57,124 nt of DNA from Gnetum montanum (lineage: Eukaryota > Streptophyta > Gnetopsida > Gnetales > Gnetaceae), in NCBI GenBank assembly GCA_015680685.1, contig MNCI01006170.1, positions 285,515 through 342,638 on the forward strand, given 5' to 3'. Made by a program: the position numbers and the translations under genes. The notes under the pieces were generated by a model. It had not been told where the DNA came from. It did not search any database and saw nothing but the letters and a program-made list of their open reading frames with translations. Numbering within the stretch: the first letter of the stretch is position 1; every line of letters begins with the position of its first letter. Positions 34,849 through 44,390 of this stretch are shown here, one piece after another.

Positions 34849-35233
34849 TAATACCTAGCATGAAGTACTTGTATGTCATGTTTTTCCATCATATCAATTA
34901 ATTATGAAATGAAACTTCTATTACAATGAAGGTGACCAAAAATTGGAATGAACACATATTGTGATGAAAGATTAGTAATCAATACTCATATACATCATTA
35001 GGAAGAACAAAATCATATGTCTTAGTTGAATCAACATTACTAGAAGAAGGCATAACAACTTCTTTCTTACAAGCTTATAAATATACACTTTAAGAATCAA
35101 TAGAAATTTTCAAATTGATAAAAGAAGCAGAAATTTCAACATTGGTTGAAGAAGATGGGAGTAATATAGAATCCCCTATAAGAGAATCCTAGAGAAATTA
35201 GATCTACATGTCAAGCAAGACTTTCATAATTTA

Positions 35234-35951
35234 TGATGGTCTGCCACCAAATCTATAAATAAGAGGCAACACTCCCCTCATTTCTCAACCTAGGCTTAAA
35301 GTAGGGAAACTCTAGTAGTTTGATCACTCCAGAGATAGAATATTTTCTATGTTCCCGTAGTAGGAGTCCCCAAGTGAACGGATCTTTATTCGAGCACCTT
35401 TGTACCTGAACGCAAGTCGTGTACGGAAATAAAGACGAGCTTTGTGGATAAACCTTGCAGTGCATGGAATTGGTTTATTACTTATTATTTATTACCTATT
35501 ATTTATTACCTGCATTAGCACTGCATGAGTATGACTTGATTACGAGCATTGACGAATGTGTACGGCTAATCAAGGAATTGGCTGCTCATCGCGATTAGTC
35601 TCTCTCACCCTCAACTCCTAGAATGCGGGATGAGTACGACTTGATTACGAGCATCTATGGATGTGTACAGCTAGTCAAGGAATCAGCTGCTCATCACATT
35701 TAGGCTAGTTAAGTGCTTCAGTACGACCACTTCGAGCACGTGCGTTACATGTGGTGATCCCAATAATGATTAGCATTTGGTAGCCACAGTTGCATAGTTT
35801 AGGGTGTGTACAGTAAGTGGGAACGGATGCTGACACTAGTTAATTTATACTTAGTCCTTCGTTAGAGTTAGTTAGCTCTCTCAACCCTTCACCTTGATAG
35901 CATAGNGCTCATTTCGTATGGTTGAGTGTAGGGGTACCTCGCCACTCATCA
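35234..35951 (+). repeat. 5' LTR of element 5 (718 bp, shortened)
   Basis: It starts TGATGGTCTGCC and ends CCACTCATCA directly before the PBS. It has a TATA box at 35254-35261 (TATAAATA). Compared with the 3' LTR it lacks the roughly 95-bp palindrome array at the start and about 90 bases near the end, where an N (35906) marks uncertain assembly. A partial internal duplication is present, with GACTTGATTACGAGCAT at about 35533 and 35638. Confidence 0.88.
35254..35261 (+). promoter_or_regulatory. TATA box of the element 5 5' LTR
   Basis: TATAAATA, followed about 90 bases later by sequence common to all family LTRs. The 3' LTR has CTATAACTAAG at the same place. Confidence 0.55.
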
Positions 35952-35970
35952 TTGGTGCCGTTGCCAAGGA
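35952..35970 (+). other. Primer-binding site of element 5
   Basis: TTGGTGCCGTTGCCAAGGA follows the LTR end CATCA without a gap. It is close to the TTGGCGCCGTTGCCGGGGA type complementary to the 3' end of tRNA-Asp. Confidence 0.8.
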
Positions 35971-36092
35971 CTAAGTGTTTGTGCACCGAATAGAACATAA
36001 GGGATATCACTCACATCGTTGTGATCCTTAATGAACCTTCAGGTTAATGAAGACAAAATTTTATATAATGGTGAATTAGCACACCAATAAAA

Positions 36093-37753
36093 ATGCCTTC
36101 TTCTCATAAGAGCAACTCACCACCTAAGGACCACACACGAGACAGTCGGCAAGATAAAACACATAACCAAAATTAACCAAGTCCTAAATAATATAAGATG
36201 ACATATACTCATCCTGATGAGTATATTCCTAATTTTACTTTTATTCTCCATCAGGACGAACAGCTGTGGTGGAGAGATTTGCAAAGTAACATTGTGTTAC
36301 CCCTAGATCAATCAATCTCTCACATGCTTTTTTGTACCTTGGCACAAAGAGGCATGACTGAACTATATGCTAAATACATTGCAGAAGATTTTGACATGAG
36401 GCATTATTATCCCACAGATGCCCAACGTATGAGAGACTTAAGGTAGGAGAGTCAACATGCACTGTTGAAGGGCAAGGTCCCGCATGTCCTTAGCGAAATA
36501 GGAGATGAGGAACCCCTTATCACAGGTTCTTTAGCAAAAGATGTTCCCCCTCCTAACGATGATGAGAAGGTTGGGTATCAGAACCTATGATCAACGATAC
36601 ATATCCCTGGTTCCGATGCCCATGAACACCAACTGTTCACAGAGGGAATAACCACTTATGCTAAGGATGGGCACTTAGATCGTCACCACGATCGGGGCTG
36701 TAGCAGCCAAAGAGAAGGCAAGAAACATCGTCATGGATATGGTTCCCCTTCTTCTTCCCCTTTTTCACATCACTCATCCTCTCCTTCCACATCTGGGCGT
36801 AGCCACCATGAACATAAAGGTGAGGATAAAAGTAAGAAGGACGAAAGACCTTGACGGGAAAGTCAAGAGAGAGGACAAGGACAAGGACGTAGGGAGAGTA
36901 GGGAACAATGCAGACATCACAGGCATCATGAAAGAGATGATCATGATGAGCCCCTACTCGCAACCCGAAGTATGCTTGACATAACAGAGGTAGTTAGGAT
37001 TCCCACAAGGCATTTAAAGGATAGTCGGATCAAATGATTAGAGATGAACAACATCCCATGATTTGAAGGGGGATATAATGTTGATATGCAAAATCATTTA
37101 TAGGCATTCCACGATGCCTGTGCCTTGTAGAATATAGAAAATGAGTGGCAAAAACTTAAGTTGTTCCCAAGGACACTCACCAAGGAAGCAGAGAGCTAGT
37201 ACCAGTCCTTAGAGCTACAGTACGATGCTAGAACTGTTCAACGAGAAGTATCAAACATACTCCAGAGTGTCCAATTTGCATAAGCAGATCCAAGGCTAGA
37301 AGCAAGGTACACACAAACCCTTGGATGCTGCCATGGCCCGCTATTACACATTGTTACATCGTTGCCCGGGCCATGGGTATGCTCAGCGGGATCAACTTCG
37401 CCACATCGTGGATGGGCTGAGACATGAAACTAGAAGAACCCTTGGAACTTCTGCCCAAGGGAGACTCTCACAACTTAGAGCCCATGAAGTACGTAGCTTC
37501 TTGGAAAAAGTAGCAAAAGAAGAGGGTGAGCTACACAACTCCGATGTGGCTATGGACTCTGACATAGACGATGATGGTGGATGTGAGATCTATCATTATG
37601 ATCATCCTAAGGGTTGTTGCCCCATCATCTCACATCTACAGGAGTCTGGGGTGTATGCGCTTAATCCANNNNNNNNNNNNNNNNNNNNNNNNNNNNNNNN
37701 CAAAACATCAGTACCCTTATCGGCAGCCTGACCCTTATGGATATTATGTGTAG
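36093..37753 (+). pseudogene. gag of element 5, broken, with assembly gap
   Basis: The ATG at 36093 opens a frame in phase with the open stretch at 36198-36446 (TYTHPDEYIPNFTFILHQDEQ). It continues through a His/Ser/Asp/Arg-rich segment (about 36640-36950) and a capsid region with NIENEWQKLKLFPRTLTKEAES (about 37130-37195). A frameshift with loss of a few codons near 37220 leads to MLELFNEKYQTYSRVSNLHK and the open stretch 37321-37731 (MARYYTLLHRCPGHGY, DQLRHIVDGLRHETRRTL, YDHPKGCCPIISHL). Early stops are TAA, TAG and similar, each one C-to-T step from Gln codons. Gag of this family lacks an obvious zinc knuckle, unless YHYDHPKGCC is a relic. 37669-37700 is unsequenced. Confidence 0.82.
37669..37700. 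other. Assembly gap (32 N)
   Basis: Run of N inside gag of element 5. Real length unknown. Confidence 1.
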
Positions 37754-37975
37754 CAACTGATTTCTCCAAGTGACTCTATGAGTCACACAACCCCCAACCG
37801 TCACTACCAAGTTCGGGAGTACTTCAGAAGGACTCCTTCTCCTCCAAGAGACACTCCATACCCACACCATCCTCCTAATCCATCTGCACCTCTTCCACCA
37901 CAAGTAGTTCCCATAACACCTCCTGCTACAACAATGCAAGGGGAACTTCCTCCTCAACCATAGCAACGTCACACT

Positions 37976-38620
37976 ATGAGAGCTATAAATATCCAACCTG
38001 TCGTTGGTTCTGACAACTGTAAAAAGAGAAGACCTTACTTCAGAATCAAAAGCCCAGACAAACTCTTGCAACAACAAGCGGTTGGGGCCATGTATACTCC
38101 TCCACCATCTAACACTTCGAAGCACCCTTCCATCCAAAATCAGATCTTAACACATATGGTTATGTTAACACATACCGTAACTGACTGGATCAAGGTGGGC
38201 TACCTTCCCAGGAAACTAATTGACCCTGGGAGTCCCTTAATCTATTTACAGATCATTGGAAATGAACCACATAAGGCTCTTCTTGACTCAGGTTCTGGAG
38301 TCAACTTAATATCACATGAGATGTACCATGCCTGGAGCCTACCCCAAATGAAGAAGAGCAACATTCAACTAGAGCTAGCGGACCAATCCATCACCATTCC
38401 CTTGGGATTGGTGGAGGACATCATCACCACTATGTGTCGTTGATCTTACCCAGCTGATTTTTTGGTGATTGAAGTTAACAACAACGAAGGGGACTTCCCA
38501 ATTATAATGGGAAGGGCATGGCTAAGCACAGTAGATGCATGCCTTAGGATCCGCGATCTTTCCTTGGAAATCTCCAAGATTAACATATGTGAAAAGATCG
38601 AGAAGAGGATAGTTCCATGC
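37976..38620 (+). pseudogene. Aspartic protease of element 5
   Basis: The open frame 37976-38443 carries a basic/Pro-rich linker and then the retropepsin signature LLDSGSGVNLIS (DSG at 38285-38293). After one TGA at the end of that frame it continues as DFLVIEVNNNEGDFPIIMG and then RAWLSTVDACLRIRDLSLEI to about 38620. The catalytic DSG is intact, unlike in element 4. The protease is normally the N-terminal part of pol, but here it is followed after about 300 bases by the very end of the integrase region. Confidence 0.85.
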
Positions 38621-38829
38621 ATCACATACAGTGATTCATCGGGTGATGACATGGAGGAAATGCCTCCATGTAACAGGTGTTCCCTTGAAACTTTGCAACA
38701 AAGATGCCTGTATGTAGCAACCACACAAGAAGTAGTAGCCACCCTGTGGTTGATAGCTACTAGAAGGAGTAGAAAAATGTGCATGGAATGAACTGAGGAA
38801 ATCCATGCCAACAATGAAGGCATAGACAC

Positions 38830-38944
38830 ATTGAAATATGAGCATTGCCAACTTCCACCCCTCAACCTAAGAACATCAGTTGGAAGAAGTTGGGAACTTC
38901 TATGAAATTCAAACAAATGCTCATTATTTCGGATCTCTCCCTTA
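38830..38944 (+). other. Deletion junction: protease joined to the end of integrase
   Basis: Upstream text is protease-type sequence. From about 38900 the text (ATGCTCATTATTTCGGATCT and onward) aligns with the end of the integrase region in element 3 (CATGCTTGATCTTTCAAATC at 11339-11358). RT, RNase H and the integrase core are absent. The exact breakpoint is not visible. Confidence 0.6.
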
Positions 38945-38967
38945 CAACTCAGTCATGGGGGAGATGG
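38945..38967 (+). other. Polypurine-like motif 1 of element 5
   Basis: Core ACTCAGTCATGGGGGAGATG, nearly the same as the tract before the 3' LTR (CATTCAGTCATGGGGGTA, 40865-40882). Confidence 0.5.
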
Positions 38968-40300
38968 CCACCTATGCTGATCATATGGGGCCCTTAATTA
39001 TTTTTTGATTTTTATTTTACACATTTTTATTTTACAACATTTTTGTTTTACACTTTTTTTTTTTACAAATTTCTTTAACTCTTCTTGTTTTTGTTTTACA
39101 AATTTCTTTAACTTTTCTAGTTTTTTTTTATAACATTGTTATACTTTTTCCATTTTGTGTGTGTGTGTGTTCCACCATGTAAGTTTGTCATCCAATAAGT
39201 GTTCAGAATGATGGTATGAACTATTTGTCATATTGATTGCTAATGTTTGGTTTTTACCTTTAAGTCACAATGTTGATACTAAGGTATGTTTCTTTTGATA
39301 TGGTAGGCAATGAGACCACTTCATCCATCCATCCACGAATTTCTATGGTTTCTCTCGGCTTGGAAATGTACAGTCCCCTTCTAATAAGAACTTTAACAAA
39401 TCGATGACTGGGGATTTCTCAAACTAAGGAAGGACTCATAGATTGAACAGGGTGTGACTTCAAGGGAACTTGATACTTTTGTGTTTGTCATTCTCTTGGG
39501 TGCTTGAATGTTTCTTCTTCAGTTTTCTTACCATTCCGATGTTACTCAATTATCGGAAGCTAAGACAATAAAACAAGAAGTCTTTGCATGGTGTGGTTCT
39601 CACACATAAAAACACAAAAGAAAACAAAGTGAGAATTCAAAGCACACCCCTGAGATGAATAAACTTGGGCTACAAGCACTGGTTATGGAACCCAAAGTGT
39701 TCCCTCTAACTAAGGCCCTTCTTGCTTCCCATTCTCTCCTTTGTTTCGTCAGAATGGTGGTGGCTCTTGGAGAGTGCATTCTTGTTGTCCAAGTGGATGG
39801 TTTAACCGAATGCGTTGATGCGAAGTCACTGGATGTGGTTGGTTTGAGGCCGGAGTTGGAATGAGATTTCCAAGTCACATTAATCATCACCTTGTTCTTG
39901 GGATTCCATTCCATTCTCTTCTCTCCATCCTTCTCTCCATTGTTCACCTCATTGCTGGTTGTATCATTAGTATATATATTTTGGTTGATGCATTGTTTTC
40001 TTTTTGGTAAATTCTTCCGATTAAGACTTTAACTCTTGTTCCAAATGACATTCCCAGAGCCTACGAACTCTTTTGAATATGGGTTTGTCAGGGCATTAAG
40101 GGCATGAGCCTGCTTTGGGGAGGATCCACTGACATTCCTATTTGGAGCATTAGTTAAATACTTTCCCTTAACATTTTGAAATTAATTTTATTTTGTTCAT
40201 TTCCATCTTGACATCCATTTCATCGATGCCATAGTTGTCCCTTTTTACCTATCTTTCTTACTCCTTTTCTTTTTCCATTCTAATGCTACCGAAGGTTCGC
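38968..40300 (+). other. Spacer after pol in element 5
   Basis: Non-coding, T-rich at first, with a tandem duplication of TTTTACAAATTTCTTTAACT (about 39063-39125) and a (GT)7 run (39157-39170). It aligns along its length with the spacer of element 3 (11392-12971) and in part with element 8. The open stretch at 39655-39864 is not kept open in element 3, so it is not supported as a gene. Confidence 0.6.
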
Positions 40301-40320
40301 AATTAGTCATGGGGGTACGG
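40301..40320 (+). other. Polypurine-like motif 2 of element 5 (before the ORF X module)
   Basis: AATTAGTCATGGGGGTACGG. The counterpart in element 8 is TTTAGTCGTGGGGGAGGG (minus, 55821-55847) and in element 3 the degenerate 21891-21909. Confidence 0.5.
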
Positions 40321-40496
40321 GGCCTGATTTTTTCGATTTTCTCCTAGCCCCAAAATTTTTGATGTTCTTCCTAACACCTACACCTTCAGTAGTCATCAGT
40401 AACATATTCCTAGATCCATATCAGCCATACCACAACCTAGCCAATGAGTTTACACCGAAGCAAGGTATCAATTACATGATGATTCAATTACCCTTG

Positions 40497-40524
40497 CTAA
40501 TGTACGATTGTGTTGTGTGTGCAG
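40497..40524 (+). promoter_or_regulatory. Conserved 3' splice site before the ORF X stump (element 5)
   Basis: CTAAT (40497-40501), then GTACGATTGTG and TTGTGTGTGCAG, directly followed by ATGGCAGAC at 40525. It matches elements 3 and 8 in branch-like motif, distance and the ATGGC after the AG. Confidence 0.6.
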
Positions 40525-40864
40525 ATGGCAGACATGCAATAATGGATTGGATCTAGAGCAAACACTTGGAATGGAGCAGCGTTGAAGCACCTATGTAAGG
40601 AGCAAGATCAATGATGCGCTTACGGATGGACACCGAAGGTGCAATCTTGGTGTTGGCAGTAGCAACACTTCTTTCTCTCTCTTTCTCAGTTGCCAACTAA
40701 GGCCTGATGTCATTGTAATAAGGTGTTCACCCTTGCTGTCATGAACACCAATTTTTTCAAGTCTTGTAATAATGATTCGTTCACATGTCATCCCATTAGT
40801 TCCATTCCCCTCAATAATTCCATACCTTCCCAATATTATTGTAAGGAAATCGAGGACAAGTTTT
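40525..40864 (+). pseudogene. ORF X stump in element 5
   Basis: Only the first few codons after the splice site resemble ORF X (MADMQ, then a TAA). The roughly 2.8 kb coding part seen in elements 3 and 8 is absent, and the polypurine tract follows within 350 bases. The remaining text just before the tract (AATCGAGGACAAGTTTTC) matches the corresponding 3' end of element 8 (CTCGAGGATGAGTTTTTG on the minus strand). Confidence 0.5.
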
Positions 40865-40882
40865 CATTCAGTCATGGGGGTA
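40865..40882 (+). other. Polypurine tract of element 5
   Basis: CATTCAGTCATGGGGGTA immediately before the 3' LTR start TGATGAGATG. Confidence 0.75.
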
Positions 40883-41786
40883 TGATGAGATGTGATATCG
40901 CATGCACTGCGATATCGCGTATGCGATATCATGGCCATCGTGATATCACATCCCATGCGATATCGCGTACGCGATATCACGGTCTGTCGCCAAATCTATA
41001 ACTAAGAGGCAACACTCCCCTCATTTATCATCCTAGGCTTAAAGTAGGGAAACTCTAGTAATTTGATCACTCCAGAGATAGAATATTTTTCATGTGCCCG
41101 CAGTAGGAGTCCCCAAGTGAACGGATATTTATTCAAGCAGCTTTGTACCTGAACGCAAGTTGTGTACAACAATAAAGATGAGCTTTGTGGATAAACCTTG
41201 CAGTGCATGGAATAGGTTTATTACTTGTTATTTGTTACCTGTTATTTATTACCTACATTAGCGCGGCATGAGTACGACTTGATTACGTGCATTGACGAAT
41301 GTGTATGGCTACTCAAGGAATCGGCTACTCATCCCGATTAGTCTCTCTCACCCTCAACTCCTAGAATCCGAGATGAGTATGACTTGATTACTAGCATCTA
41401 CGGATGTGTAAGGCTAGTCAAGGAATTGGCTGCTCATCACATTTAGGCTAGTTAAGTGCCTCAGTATGACCACTTTGAGCACGTGAGTTATGTGTGGTGA
41501 TCCCAGTAATGATTAGCATTTGGTAGCCACAATTGCATAGTTCAGGGTGTGTATGGTAAGTGGGAAGAGATGCTGACGCTTGTTAATTTAGACTTAGTCC
41601 TTAGTTAGAGTTAGTTAGCTCTCTCAACCCTTCACCTTGATAGCATAGGAGAAAAACCATAAAAGACCATACACCGTGACAACAACAAGTAAGTCTGGGA
41701 AGACAACGAATGATTAACCCCAAGTGTAGGGGTACCTCGCCACTCATTTCGTATGGTTGAGTGTAGGGGTACCTCGCCACTCATCA
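40883..41786 (+). repeat. 3' LTR of element 5 (904 bp)
   Basis: It starts TGATGAGATG and ends CCACTCATCA. It pairs with 35234-35951. It carries the palindrome array at 40894-40978, and near its end a duplicated terminal segment (GTGTAGGGGTACCTCGCCAC at about 41731 and 41761). Confidence 0.9.
40894..40978 (+). promoter_or_regulatory. Phased GATATC palindrome array in U3 (element 5)
   Basis: GATATC occurs at 40894, 40911, 40925, 40942, 40959 and 40973 (spacings 17, 14, 17, 17, 14), mostly flanked by CG or GC so that each is a longer palindrome. Positions 40959-40978 form a perfect 20-bp palindrome. The array lies just upstream of the TATA-like region, at the start of U3. It may bind a transcription factor dimer. 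Confidence 0.6.
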
Positions 41787-41855
41787 ATGATAATAAGACA
41801 TTGAATACATTTTTTTAAAAAATGAAAGTATAGGTTCACACATGCATTCATTATT

Positions 41856-41945
41856 TACATTTGGAAATATATTTCATCATCATCATCATCTTTATCCTAG
41901 CCTTTTCTTAACAAAATGGGGTTGGCTACATTTGGAAATACATTT
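41856..41945 (-). mobile_element. Short SINE-like insertion (Au-SINE-type tail) with target-site duplication
   Basis: The 52-bp insert at 41875-41926 consists of (CAT)n followed by CTAGCCTTTTCTTAACAAAA and TGGGGTTGGC, which resembles in reverse the 3' end of plant Au SINEs (AGCC, TTTT and a GGGGT-GGCT block, from memory). It is flanked by TACATTTGGAAATAYATTT on both sides (41856-41874 and 41927-41945, one mismatch), a target-site duplication typical of LINE-driven retroposition. The copy is strongly 5'-truncated. Confidence 0.6.
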
Positions 41946-42039
41946 ATTTTATGTAATCAAACTCTTTGAAAAGAAATTTTTTGATGGCTTTAAATTTCAT
42001 GGACAATGCTGAGAAAGTTGATAAAGTCTAAGTTGGTTA

Positions 42040-42160
42040 GCTACATTGATGCATGCTTGTTAATACATCCTTAGATGTGTTGATGCCAATCCTCCCTAAG
42101 CCTATATAAATGTGTACACCAACTACATTTATGATACCTTAGGTCATTTTTCTACAAATT
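42040..42160 (+). repeat. Fragment of an element 3-type LTR (U3 with TATA)
   Basis: TTAATACATCC, ATGTGTTGATGC and CCTATATAAATGTGTAC follow in the order of TAATGCATCC, ATGTGTCGATGC and GCATATAAATGTATG in the element 3 LTR (25273-25360). The rest of the LTR is missing. Confidence 0.4.
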
Positions 42161-42204
42161 GATTGAAGAAGCAAATGCTATAGTTGGGGAAGCTACTACA
42201 TCCA

Positions 42205-43970
42205 TGTTATGGCATAAGTAACTTGTCCACATTAGTGAGCTTGGGTTGAACACTCTACTCAAGAAGAATCTTATACTAGGAATACAAAAAATAGAATATG
42301 ACTTGTAAGTGCACTATGTGTATGGAAAGCAATGCAAGGTCAAGTTTGCAAGCAGTAGAACTAGGAGTATGGACACCTTGGGTCTTGTTCATAGTGATGT
42401 TTGGGGTTCAGCTTCTCAAGTATCTTTGGGAGGTGCGAGCTATTTCATTATCTTCATTGACAATAAATCAAGAAAAGTATGGGTCTTTCCTTTGAAAGTA
42501 AAATCTGATGCTTTTGAAAGGTTTAAAGTTTTTAAAACATTAGTGGAAAGGAGTACTAGTAGGAAGATTACATGTCTAAGATCAAATTGTGGGGGAGAAT
42601 ATATCTTGAAGGAGTTTGAGGTATACTACAAATCTAAAGGAATAAAAATACATTTGATAGTTCGAAACACTCCATAGTAGAATGGTGTGTAGAAAGGATC
42701 AATCATACACTTCTAGAACATGATAGAAGCATGATGAGCTATCCAAGGCCAGATAAGGCATTTTGGATGGAGGCAATCAATCCAACATGTTATTTGGTGA
42801 ACATGAATCCTTCTCTTGCAATTGATTGCAAGACTCCATAGGAGATAAGGAGTGGATCACTAGTGAGCTATGATCATCTCAAGACCTTTGGTTGCACATA
42901 TTCCAAGTGTCTAGAGAAGCAAGCTAGATCCTAAATCCAAGAAATGCACAGTTCTTGGATATGCAAATGGCACCAAGCGATATAGATTATAAGCTCCTAT
43001 TTCTAGGAAGATATCCATTAGTAGCAAGGATGTAGTATTTGATGAATCTTCTCTTTTATAGTAGAATGGATAGGAACTAACTGTATAGGATCATTCTTTA
43101 GAGGAAGTTTCTATGGAGATGTAATCACTTGAAAGTATCATCAATAAGGAGCATAGAGAAGAGACTCAAGTGGAAGCACCTAAAGGAACACAGACATAGG
43201 TGGAGCTAAGAAGATATTCAAGGGCAACCAAGGATAATCTAGCAAAAATATTTTATGAATATTTTTGCTATCTTTCTTTGATTACAGAGATAGATAAGTG
43301 AATGTCTTATCAAGAGGCATTAAGGAGTGAACAACAGAAATAGTGGAAAGTAGCCATGGAAGAAGAGATGTAATGTCTCTTAAAGAATATGACTTGAAAA
43401 GCTATGTAGTGGATTCTCAAGTATCTTAAAGGAACATTAGGGCTATCTATTTGCTACAGTAGGGATAAAAAGAGCTTAGTAGGCTATTGCAATTTAGACT
43501 TTGTAGGTAATTTGGACAAAAAAAAGTCTACATTAGTGCAAGTGTTTATAATGGTAGGAGGAAATATTTGTTAGAAGTCCAAGCTTCGATCTGTGGTGGC
43601 CCTTTCCACCATGGAGGTATAATACATTACTGCTTCACAATCTTGTAGAGAAGGGATTTTTATGTAGAATATTTTGGAGGATTTGGATAGGCATAAGGAG
43701 AAGATTCCAATATTTTTTTATAGTTACAGTGCCATATTTTTGGCATATAATCCAACATTTCATGAAAGGTCCAAGCACATCCATATGAAATACCACTTTG
43801 TTCAGCAACAGGTGGAGGAAAGGTGTGTAGATTTGTAAAAGGTTTACACTTCGATGAATCCAATGATTATGTTAACAAAGCCTCTTCTATTTGAGAAGTT
43901 TAGGTGGTGCTTGAACTTGTTATAGCTTCATCAAAGGTAGCTGAGTAGTTCATATAGTGGATTCAGTGAA
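42205..43970 (+). pseudogene. copia integrase, RT remnant and RNase H of element 6
   Basis: It starts in the integrase zinc finger (WHK-x-LVHISELGL about 42212, then KCTMC/YGKQCKV). The core is open in 42309-42677: LGLVHSDVWGSASQ with the first Asp, SYFIIFIDNKSRKVWVF, RSNCGGEY (the second Asp of RSDNGGEY is lost), and GI-x-IHL. Then comes the GYANGTKRYRL region (about 42958) and DVVFDES. RT begins SYQEALRSE and WKVAMEEEM (about 43300-43370) and then jumps at about 43395 to AM-WILKYLKGTLGLSICYS, the RNase H side, losing the RT palm with the YVDD site. The end FEKFRWCLNLL (about 43895) is a common copia terminus. Stops are mainly TAG. Confidence 0.87.
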
Positions 43971-44008
43971 GGAGATACAAGGATCAATTTTGGCTCAAGG
44001 TGAAGATT

Positions 44009-44390
44009 GTAATGATGTAAGCCAAATTTAGGAGTTTTAAAACTATGTATGCTAGTTTTCTATCTTCAAATTGTAACACGCCTAGCTATTTTGTGCATTT
44101 ATTCTTGTTACTAAAATAGGAGAATAGTAGTAGTTATCATCACTTATTGTTTTAAGGTATGCCTAAGTGCTATATAATATTGTGTTGGATCAAGAGGTAT
44201 ATTTATAGGCATCTATTGTCTTGTAGTGTGGGTGTTTGTATTATTCCTTCTTGCATTTGCTAAAGAGAACCCTCCATTCCTGTGGATGTAGGTACCTTGC
44301 TAAACACCATATATCTCTGTTCTATTCTACATTTATTTCTTTGTTGTTACTTTATTATGTTATCCATTTTTATTCACAATAGCACATTCA
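44009..44390 (+). repeat. 3' LTR of element 6
   Basis: The tract AAGGTGAAGAT precedes TGTAATGATG, the usual copia junction. It has a TATA box in TATATTTATAGG (44198-44209), followed by CCTGTGGATGTAGGTACC, a segment common in plant copia LTR ends. The right end is uncertain. Confidence 0.6.

Larger units (their letters stand above)
35234..41786 (+). mobile_element. Element 5: LTR element with gag and protease but no RT, RH or integrase
   Basis: Direct LTR copies (35234-35951 and 40883-41786) flank a PBS, gag, protease, a spacer with three polypurine-like motifs and a stump of ORF X. By eye the LTRs are about 90-93% alike, so this is the youngest insertion in the window. The coding part jumps from just after the protease to the end of integrase near 38900, removing about 2.5-3 kb compared with elements 3 and 4. 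It would need enzymes from a relative to move. Confidence 0.88.
42205..44390 (+). mobile_element. Element 6: Ty1/copia retrotransposon, 3' part with RT deletion
   Basis: The plus strand carries integrase, a link region, a remnant of RT, the end of RNase H, a polypurine tract and a 3' LTR, in the copia order INT-RT-RH. Gag, protease and the 5' LTR are missing on the left. Most of RT is deleted near 43395. Confidence 0.85.

Noticed and set aside
37661-38137. 158-codon minus-strand frame across the N gap
   Set aside because: It lies antisense to gag and protease of element 5 and is Arg/Val/Trp-rich, as expected of a shadow.
40894-40978. GATATC array as a CRISPR-like or satellite array
   Set aside because: Units are short palindromes in an LTR of a plant element. 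There are no spacers of constant length with unique sequence and no long array.
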